Positions 35,042 to 43,796 of a stretch of 43,796 nt of DNA are shown here, one piece after another. The position numbers and the translations under genes are program-made. Under the pieces are notes generated by a model. That model saw only the letters and a list, made by a program, of their open reading frames with translations, was not told the DNA's origin and did no database searches. The DNA lies in contig NW_019773770.1 of assembly GCF_001039355.2 (NCBI RefSeq), positions 498,001 through 541,796 on the forward strand. The letters run 5' to 3'. This stretch comes from Lingula anatina (Eukaryota > Brachiopoda > Lingulata > Lingulida > Lingulidae). Each line of letters starts with the position of its first letter. The stretch's first letter is position 1.

Positions 35042-38000
35042 CTAATGTGATGTTTCGTCACTGGCTGTGTAATCATCTGGTTTGGCCTCCCTTGGTTTGC
35101 CAGAGCCAAATATGCTTGAATTTCTAGAAGGTTCTGATTGGGCAACAGGGTCTTTCTTGGTTCTCGGGAGCAGTTTTAACTTTGGCCTGGCAGCTGCACT
35201 TTCTAGAGATGTGATTGAAAATGTGTTAAATTCAACATTTTATTTGTACTTACATAAGCTATTTGTAAGATAGTTCAAATTTTGCTCAGACAATGAAAAC
35301 CAAACCTAAAATTTCCTACTATCAAAGAAAAAAAAATCCAATGAAAAGCAAAAAACAATCTCTAAAGTTGAAGTAAGGGCTAGATTTATAGCTTGATACC
35401 CTCATATTTTAACCCTGCTTCATCCTCTATAGGCGAAATTCTTACTAAGGAATCAACAGGCACCATTTATTATGGTCTTTGGTATAACCAAACTGGTAAA
35501 CAAAACCAGGGATCAACAGAGACAAGCACTTTGAAATAACTTAATTGCTTAACACCAAAAGTGGCAACCTAATAGGCTAGATCACTTCATGTGACTGCTT
35601 TATATGGGAAGTAGTATACAAAGGTCTTTTTATGAAAGATATTTTTACAGTCCTATTGCTGCCTATACCTGGAGATGGCTCCCTCAGCTCTGCTGCTCCT
35701 CCACTTCCATCACTATCTCTTCTTGGCCTACGACCACCTCCAAATCCTCCTCCTCTGTGTTCATGTCTGTCTCTGTCATCATTTCTGTAACCACCCCTAC
35801 CACCATACCCTCTATCATGATCCCTGTATCCATCTCTATCGCCACGGTAACCCCCTCTTCCCCTAGGCCTGTCTTCCCAGTTACCACCACCGCCACCATA
35901 GCCGCCGTCCCTGTGGTCATCTCTGTAGCCACCGCCCCCACCGCCACCTCCTCGTCCTCTTCCACCGCGTCCACCACGCCCTGCAATTATATTACAAGTT
36001 TCGTATCAAAAATTTATAGAATTAAATGTTACATTAACTAATGAGAGTGCTGTTTATGATGGCTAAAAGTGAAAACCTGTATGTGTATAAAATGTTAATG
36101 TGTGCAAATACACACATGATTATAGTGCTATAAGCTTAATGTAAGTCAAAATCACCGACTGGTAGATGGCAAACAAAATTTTTCTTTCTTTGTCAGGCAA
36201 GACAAGAGCTTGTATGCTTACCATAGCCACCTTCTTTTTTCCCTTCAGCTACATCTACACGGATTTTCTTATCTTCAAAAATCTGCAAGGGAAGTAATTT
36301 ACTCAGAGAGGATATTTTCAAAGATCTGCTAGCATTTTTATCATACATCTAATTTTGAAAATCAGATTTAGAGAAAAAATATATAAAAAGTTGTTTTTGA
36401 CTTTGAATATGTCACAAACACACCAAAAATATATAAAGCTTTGGAAATAATCTTAATAAAGATTGAAGCATATTATTGATTTTTCCCCTGACAATCATAG
36501 ACCTATAATTCAAATATTAGTATGCAATGACAATTTCAACAAATAATTAGACATACTTACTGCACCATCATAAGCTAAAGCTTCTTTTAATGATTCTAAA
36601 TCAACAAATTCTACATAAGCAAAACCTGAAAAACAAATAAACATTTATAATTCATTGTCAAAGAAAATGACCTATCAGATTTAGCTTTGAGTTTTTCATG
36701 ACTATTAATAGTATTAATTACTATTATTACACCAAAATACTTAACAAATGTGAAGTACAGTATTTGTTCAGCTACTTCTTATAGATATAAACATTTGTGC
36801 AATTGAATCAAGAGATTCACCAACATTTCAAAACATGTAGAAAAGTAAAGCACAACTGAACAGAATAAACATCAAATACTTTAAAACATTTAAACAAACA
36901 TATGATACTTTCACTCATAATTATTATACTTTCATTCATACAATAAGTAAATAAAAACACAATTTGCCACTCATGGTAAACAGCAACTAGAACCTCGATT
37001 TTACCTACCCTTGAATCTGTCTGTATCTCTATCTCTTACTAATCGGACACTTTTAACCTAAAACAAAAAAATTTATGAGCATGATCAGTATTCTATAGAA
37101 AGAACATACCAAAGGTTTACTGCAGTAAAAATTCACATTTTTATTTTTAAAAAATCAAAATAAGAAAGATCAGTATTGGTCTTTTTACATAAAAATTCTT
37201 GGAACTCTGAAAAAAACATTCTATTAGACTCAGAATAAGAAAATACTAACATTCTTTGGGAGGGGGGGGGGGGTTGCCTCCACTTACTTGTAAATCTTTG
37301 AAAATTACTTCCAAGTCTCCCTGCACCAGCATGTTTGGTAGGTTTCCTACGTAGGCTGTGAAGGGGGCCTCCGTGGGGAGTGGCTTGGGTCCTCGGCTTC
37401 TCCCTCCACCACCATATCCACCTCTGCCTCCTCGATCATAGCCACCCCGACCACCGCCTCCGTAGCCACCGCCTCCTCCACCATAACCTCTGTCATAGCC
37501 ACCCCCATAACCCCTAAAATTGAAAAAAAAAGAAAAAAATTGATCAATTAAAATTTCAATTTTATAATTAAATTATCATAATTTAAACTCAAAGTATTGC
37601 CTGGGTTATGTGTTTTCAATAGCTACATATTAATTTTGCTGCAAGTGGCTGTAAATTTTCAGGCAAGTCATTGAAAAGTTAGCAAAAACAATTTAATTTT
37701 AGATCATATTTTTAAGGACTGCAAATTATTTGGCAGAGGTGGACATCAATTTTTCCGAAGACAAGAAAAACTGGCAGCAGTAAACACTATAAACCTGATC
37801 TTAAAAGTAGCCTAGGTTGGTCATCTCTTAAATAGCCTAAGTCACTTCATGCAGTTTGATTTTTCAAACTTGACAAAGCATCGAACAATTTTCTGTAACT
37901 GCACTGAGAAAGTGTTTGCATTTTCTAATTGTTATGAAGAAATGAATGGTTGTTAACAGACATAAGCCTGGGTTAACAAGAATCTGTAGGTCTAGAGTTA

Positions 38001-38981
38001 TCCATCAGAATTTCATTAAAAATCTCAAAATTCTGTGATTCCTCAGAAAAAGCTTGTCTGTGTGAAAACAGTCATACCTAACCCTCACTTAAATAATCAA
38101 CCTTTAGCACTCCAATTTATAATTTATAGTCACTGTTGAGCTATAATCTAAACTGTATAGCTGCAAGAATCATGGTTCACTATTATTTTGAAATCTGTTC
38201 AGTTTTCACTTTTGGTTTACATATGAATCTTTCACAATACTGACCAGTCTAATGCTATCTTTATCTCCATTCCACTAGAGGTTTAAAACAAGTGGTTAAA
38301 CAAGCTTTCTTCATGTATTTAACTTGACACTTTAAGTTGAACTTGAAATGGATCTTAGCCAATCTACAATGTTTTCATACCCAAAAATCTTTAGCATACT
38401 ATTCAGCAGTGTGTAACATGTTAAGGAAAGAAATATGACAAAGACATCCAAGACTCTCACTTTTCCAAGATTTTCACTCCATATCCGCTTGAATTGCACC
38501 TGTGAGACTAGTACAACACAACAGTGAATGTAAAAATAGATTATTTCGCTCATATATCATATAGTAAATAGAACTGTAACCTAGAAGTGCAAGTCAATGA
38601 GGTAGTCACTGGCGATCGAATAGTTAAGGCATTCATTTTAAGTTATAATTGAAAGATTTTTGTCAACATATTGGAACATTTAAAGGGCTGCACAAGCCAT
38701 CCTGTCATTATCACGGCATATTATCTGAGATCTGTGATGACCTCGGTCCCAGGACGAGCCACGAACCTGTGGGATACGAGATGCAAAAAACAGCACGCAC
38801 AGATTCTGTGCTTAATATCGACACAAATATCAACCAAAAGGCCTAAGTAACTGCTGATAAAACAGGGGTATATAATGCTTTTATCACATAACATGTGATC
38901 GTTTATAACTTTCACGCACCCGCCGTAACCGCCATCTCGTCCTTCACCGTAATCTCCTACATTTTGGTCATAATCCGCCAT
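35042..38981 (-). CDS. EIF4H: Eukaryotic translation initiation factor 4H
   Basis: eIF4H stimulates the helicase eIF4A during cap-dependent initiation in the cytoplasm (family knowledge). Exons in transcript order: 38920-38981, 37288-37513, 37009-37057, 36561-36625, 36222-36282, 35669-35980 and 35042-35202. All are GT-AG and in phase, giving 311 residues. An acidic [11 protein letters not shown] start is followed by GGY-rich repeats (about residues 17-60). Then comes the single RRM, with [10 protein letters not shown] as RNP2 and FKGFAYVEF as RNP1, and KIRVDVAEG closing it. A long RGG/GGY/RD-rich tail precedes the conserved C-terminal [11 protein letters not shown]...IFGSGKPRE. Human eIF4H is 248 residues; the excess is glycine/arginine repeat. 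The ATG at 38981 begins MAD as in vertebrates. Confidence 0.95.
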
Positions 38982-39233
38982 GGTTTTCAAGAGGAAGTTC
39001 AAACTTCGCATGCGCGAATTTTAAGATGACCTTTATTGCAAGTAAAGTGATCAAAAAGGGTGTATTTGATGTAATAAAAATATCACAAATAAGGAAATGA
39101 ATATATTATACTGAGGAAAATGATATTTTGTGGTCGTTTGGAAAATAAAATTTGCACGATATGTCTACCAAGAAAGGGTATTGTCTTCATTTAGAAAAAT
39201 ATTCGGACGTGCGCTAGCTATCACCAAACAAGC
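38982..39233. promoter_or_regulatory. Divergent promoter of eIF4H and MYBBP1A
   Basis: Start codons of the divergent genes are 252 bases apart. CGCATGCGC at 39007-39015 resembles an NRF-1 site, common in bidirectional housekeeping promoters, and lies close to the eIF4H start. No TATA box is evident. The promoter function follows from position; factor binding is inference. Confidence 0.6.
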
Positions 39234-42200
39234 ATGGCACTTGTAAAAGATGAAACGTGTAATGCCATGGAGCAAACATCAAAGGCGAAACCAAGCGTTG
39301 GACCAGAATTACTGCAATTGTTTTGGGATCTTGCTGATAATGACGATAAAGGAAGAATTGCGGCATCTGTGGCATTGTTGAGTATTTTGAAAGCAAGCAA
39401 GAAAAAAGATCAGAAGGTTCGTATCTACAGACTCGCCAAAGTCGTAACGTTAAAACTCGCACGTTGTAGTGTAGAGGAGGTGTTTTCGAATACATATATA
39501 AATTATAAAATTCGTTTTGAAATATTAAATCGATCTTAATCGTTGTGTTTCTTTTCTTTCTGCTTTTTTTTCATCAAGGTGGACCTGTCTAGTGTGGTGT
39601 TATTACCCTGCTAGTGCTATATTTAATGTTGTTTTTAGGTTCATTGACCAATCAAAGTGACAGTCGAGTGTGGCTACATGTCCCAACTGGACACCTAAGT
39701 TGCCTTTGCCAACCAGTGTGATAAATAAATTCACACCCAGAATGCCAGATGTTTAAGTCAGGATTCCATTATATGTATAAGAATATAAATATATTTTAAT
39801 TCTTTTCATGAGGAGTCAGAACTCAACTATACAGTCCAAAGATTGGTACGTGGATTATCATCGAGCCGTAAGTTTGCACGACCAGGGTACACATTAGCAT
39901 TGACACAGGTAAAGATATATGGAGATGATGAAATTTTATTCTATTTTATTTATTTATTTTTTTAATGAAAGCTTCTTGCTCTACAGTGACACTTATGGTT
40001 CATTATTACCATTAAGAAAAGTGTTAATTACGTGGTTTAAATACAGTATGGTTCTTTAAGATGATGAAATTTGAGAGGGAAACTACCATAGGGCAGTAGA
40101 TGATGTTTGATCACAAGTTTGTTGTTGCAGATATTGAGACAGTTCAAAGAGGTAACTGTAGCACAAATTCTGAAGGAAGCAAAGGAGCAACTTAGAATCA
40201 CAAAACAAGAAACAAAAGCTGTAAGTTGAGATTGTATAAAAAAGGAACTTTGTTAGATATATCACCATGATGTATATTTCACATTACGTATCTAAGTGTG
40301 ACTATGTAAAATATTTTGTAAATCATAAAAATGGCCATTTGCCATACAGCAAATTTTCAATTGTGTATAAGATAGTTCTGTTAATGTTAGTCTGGAAAAG
40401 TATAGAATTTTGATGTGATTAATTAAGTTTTTTACTTTTTGTGTTTTTGCTGTCTTAGGAACAAGGTCATATATATTTGGGACAAGTTCTGGGATATTTG
40501 GCTCTGATTCAGGCTGACAGGTTGAATGAGGTTTGTAACGTTTCTGTATGTAAGGGCAAGTTAAGTAAAAAATAATTGAGAGGCAGTCGTAGTCCCAGAA
40601 ACAGACATGAATATAGACATGAATAGATATATATATACTTCATTATGTAAATGAGGGCTTTAATTTGCAGGCATCAAAAGAGGAAGTTCAGGAAGTGACA
40701 AGTTCTTTGAAAAAGTTGAGTTCAGAAAAAAGTTACCTGCGACAGATATGCTACCAGGCACTAGCAGAGATGGGAGAGAAAGTAAGTGTAGGTGATATTG
40801 ACAAGACACACTCAGTACTTGTTGGGCTTAAATATAGAACCTGACAGCACATTTATTCCCATTTAGCATACATTGTTTAAAGATAAAATCCATGTTATTT
40901 TTACTAAAATGCACAACATTTTTAATTATAAATATTTTTTTAATGTTGTAGGTGCCTAAGAAGAGGTTTGCTAAGACTGTATTTCCCATCCTTCAGCAAG
41001 AGTTGGCAGCAGGCATGGAGCAGTGTACAGCTGATAGTCTGCTGCTTCTCCTGAAATTATCAAAGTCACAGCCAGTTAGTATAGAAATGCCTTTTGTGCC
41101 TTTAAGGTTAAAAAGACATTCAGGACTTGGCCTAGGAACTAGATTTTAATAATTTACCTAGGCTCAATTTGCTTATAATTTTTAATTTTTAGAATTAAAC
41201 ATATTGAAGAAAGTGATGTAGATTATTAACATTTTCTTTATGCATTTATTTCAGAAAGTGATTAATGAAGATTTCTTGAAGGAGCACTGGAAGTTTGACA
41301 AATTGATCAACTCCAAAAACATAAGTTTTCTTGCTGATGTCATGATGGTATCTATGACTAACATAACTGTACAGCAAAATACATAATGCTGTAAATAAAA
41401 ATAAGAGATATCAACCAGCATTTTAGAAATCACTTAGGTGTTTAACATATAAAAATGACATTTTCACATTGTGAGTATATTTTTTCGAATTTAATGTGTG
41501 CTGTCAATAAGTTATTGATATGTAATATCTCACTGTTTCAGCAATCCACTCAGTGCCACCCAGTTATCCATTCTGTTTGTGTGGACATAGTGAAGGAAAT
41601 GGCTGCTGACCAAGACTTATTTAGTACTTTCTGGAAGGAAGCTATAGATGGTATGTCTGTGTATTTTCTTTCTGCATGCTTTTGAAGTTTGTGTTCTGTT
41701 AGTCCCTTTTCACATTAAGTTATATGCTTCCGTAATGTTTATAGGTGCACTTTAATAGGTCCAAACGTGATTATACTACCACATTCACAATTCTTTGCAA
41801 AATCACTTTCTGCTGTTAGTCAATCAGCTAGTTAATCAGCTAGCCATGACAAGCACTGAAGCTGTGGCTTTGTGACTACTCTCTTAATTTGATAGAGAGG
41901 TCCTTAAGTTATCAGTCTATCAAATGTTTTCTAATGTTTAAATGTACAATACAATTTGGTGGGAGAAGATGTTGAATCCTCCATGCTCTGAAGTGCCACT
42001 GATATGACTAATATTATTGTTTGGATCATTTGTTGTTGGTGACCACTGACCAGTATTGAAAATGTGTGCAGTTTATATTCCAGGAAAATACGGTGGAAAT
42101 TGCAACCTCATGAAATTAAAGACAATTTATTATTTTTAATATTATTTGCAGATACATTATTAGAGCACCATCAACCTGCAAAGAAATATTTAGCCTTCCA

Positions 42201-43083
42201 TTTGGTAAAGCAAGCTCTTCACACCAGCACATCTGTAGAAATGGTGGGTATTTTTAAAACATTTAAAATGTTTTCCTCCTACAAGTTAGGACTTCATTGT
42301 AACAAGAATTACTTACAGGGAAACTAATTCTGTGATGCAGTTAAAAATGAATATCTTGAATTAATATTCTAATGAGAACTTGGTAAAACTTGGAAACAAG
42401 AATATCCTCAATTCTGAGTCTGTGTAACAAGGACATTTATTTTTATAGCAGAATTAAATCTTCAAAATATTATATTCATTTATCACCTGTTTTTCTGCAT
42501 TCCCTGCACTGTCATCTATATAATATTTGCATGTCAAATGTATATTTTGTAGGTAAAGACCATCATGAGCCCAAGACTGATCTCATTATTGTTGAAAACT
42601 CTGCCTGACAAGTCTAAAGTCGTATGTGAGGCTTCGAAACAGCTGGTGAGACTTTATTCCTCCATCTGCCAAGCATTATTTGTTGCTGCCGTAATGATTT
42701 TAATTTCAGAAATGTGATTGAGCACTGATTTTTGTGTAAATAAAAAATGTTTTGTAGCATTGACATATAAAAAAACTTGAATTATTTTTGACTATCTATT
42801 ATATGCAATAGAGAAAAGTTTTTAAAATTGTTAGAATTAATGAAATTCTGACCTTTGATAATTCATAAATCGAGACGTGTAGAAGTTTAACATTTGGCTT
42901 ACTTGGCATCATCCTTTATTTGTGTGTACTTCTTTTCAGGCTAATGACATTGTTAACTGGGCAATTGGTTGTCAAAATGGAGATCTTCAGCTGGCACTGC
43001 TGACATCCCTTCTGTCTCCACCAGGTCTGCTAAGGTTTGATGATGTCACCAAGACTAAAACTGTGGCCACCATCTCTCAACAT
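39234..43083 (+). CDS. MYBBP1A: MYBBP1A / Pol5 family nucleolar protein, 5' part
   Basis: MYBBP1A (yeast Pol5, once called DNA polymerase phi) is a nucleolar HEAT/ARM-type scaffold in rRNA synthesis and ribosome biogenesis (family knowledge). Exons in the window: 39234-39416, 39813-39908, 40131-40220, 40459-40530, 40671-40781, 40952-41074, 41255-41347, 41542-41650, 42152-42243, 42553-42645 and 42940-43083. All are GT-AG and phase-consistent, giving about 402 codons. Recognisable segments are LLQLFWDLADNDDKGRIAAS, YTVQRLVRGLSSSRKFARPG, YTLALTQILRQF, LGQVLGYLALIQADRL and FWKEAID, matching the N-terminal helical repeats of the family. The usual length is about 1,300 residues, so two thirds lie beyond the window. 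The last exon ends with a clean GTAAGT donor. Confidence 0.93.
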
Positions 43084-43796
43084 GTAAGTGGAAGATACTT
43101 TTTTAATGAAATTTTCTAGGTATGGGAAAACATGAATTTATATTAAATATGATGATTGTGAGATATTATGTAGATGCCTTTTTTTTCAGATTCGTTGCAA
43201 ATATGTGAGAAAAATTCCATTTACTATTGCAGACCTCTGTTTAAAAAAAATATACTTCTCATGTTGCGAGTGGGTGAATAGATTTCACCATATTTTGTAT
43301 TTAGCATCCTGCTTGCATAAATGTGATTTTTATGTACAGACACAGATGTGTCTGTACATATTGCCATCACCTGCTTCTGTCGTCGCCGATGCCGGTGTAC
43401 CATGAAAATCTGACTCCCCTAAAATGTGACTCCCCAGTCAGATTTTCATTATGAAAATGTGACTCCCCAGTCAGATTTTCATAATCAAAATGTGACTCCC
43501 CCTATGAAATTTTGACTCCCCCCAAAAAAAACATTCATTAATCTCATTTTATTTGAGTAAATGACTATGATTTTGTAGTATGCATAATGGATGATACATT
43601 GGCACTTTTTTGTAGTTTGCAGGTGAAAATTTTCATAAAAAAAAAGAAAAATTAAAACTGTGCACATAATGAAAATGTGGTTCCCCTATGAAAATTTGAC
43701 TCCCCTACAAAAAAACATTCATTAATCTCTAATTAATTTAGTATATGACTGTGATCTTGTAGTATGTAAAATGGTTGATACATTGGCACATTTTTT
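43084..43796 (+). other. MYBBP1A intron, running off the window
   Basis: The first part carries a possible acceptor near 43190 followed by an open frame of about 70 codons. Its cysteine- and aromatic-rich translation does not continue the MYBBP1A family, so I treat it as intronic. From about 43400 the sequence is repetitive. Confidence 0.5.
43405..43796. repeat. TGACTCCCC array and 184-bp tandem repeat
   Basis: TGACTCCCC occurs at 43411, 43427, 43460, 43493, 43513 and 43697, usually preceded by AAAATGTG or AAATTT. Two copies read TGACTCCCCAGTCA, a small palindrome. A larger unit containing ACATTCATTAATCTC (43531 and 43715) and GATACATTGGCAC (43593 and 43777) repeats with a period of 184 bases and is cut by the window end. 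It may be the edge of a satellite or of a repeat-rich transposon. Confidence 0.85.

Noticed and set aside
35604-36041. 145-codon plus-strand frame rich in Ser, Thr and Pro
   Set aside because: It is the antisense shadow of the glycine/arginine-rich eIF4H exon at 35669-35980.
37347-37547. Minus-strand frame with acidic [12 protein letters not shown]-like repeats
   Set aside because: It is an out-of-frame reading of the GGY-rich eIF4H exon 2.
43205-43405. Possible extra MYBBP1A exon
   Set aside because: There is a passable acceptor, but the translation is cysteine- and aromatic-rich and does not continue the helical repeat region; no donor follows before the repeat array.

Overview
The window is eukaryotic nuclear DNA from an AT-rich animal genome. 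Four intron-rich, GT-AG spliced genes hold deeply conserved animal proteins, and microsatellites are frequent. Introns of a few hundred to about 1,500 bases, heterozygous assembly artefacts, and an intact animal copy of a YMR196W-type GH63 glycosidase (an enzyme I know from bacteria, fungi and some invertebrates but not vertebrates) suggest a marine invertebrate. A lophotrochozoan such as a mollusc or brachiopod would fit, but I cannot name the species.

Layout, left to right. Positions 1-5314 hold no recognisable coding sequence; they are the 3' flank, and probably the 3' UTR, of BCAS3. Positions 5315-17108 (minus strand) are a near-complete BCAS3 gene of 21 exons, about 811 residues, with one apparent frameshift in exon 15 and a tentative last exon. 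Positions 17109-17405 are a compact divergent promoter with a perfect CRE. Positions 17406-26871 (plus strand) are a complete 18-exon gene for an 886-residue GH63 glycosidase of the YMR196W type. Positions 26872-35041 are the tail-to-tail gap to the next gene. This gap is inflated by an assembly artefact: three overlapping contigs, joined by single N bases at 30617 and 33426, are laid end to end. The last three GH63 exons and the last eIF4H exon therefore appear twice. Positions 35042-38981 (minus strand) are eIF4H in 7 exons, 311 residues, with an RRM and long glycine/arginine-rich flanks. Positions 38982-39233 are a second divergent promoter. From 39234 (plus strand) runs the 5' part of MYBBP1A, with 11 exons and about 402 codons before the window ends. 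The right edge holds a tandem repeat built on the motif TGACTCCCC.

The genes form two head-to-head pairs (BCAS3/GH63 and eIF4H/MYBBP1A), with start codons 297 and 252 bases apart. There is no operon-like logic. eIF4H (translation initiation) and MYBBP1A (nucleolar, ribosome biogenesis) could plausibly be co-expressed as growth genes. BCAS3 (autophagy, cytoskeleton) and the glycosidase have no known shared pathway. I found no tRNA or rRNA genes, no CRISPR arrays, no viral genes and no intact transposase. Two short foldback or MITE-like elements and one perfect hairpin lie in introns.
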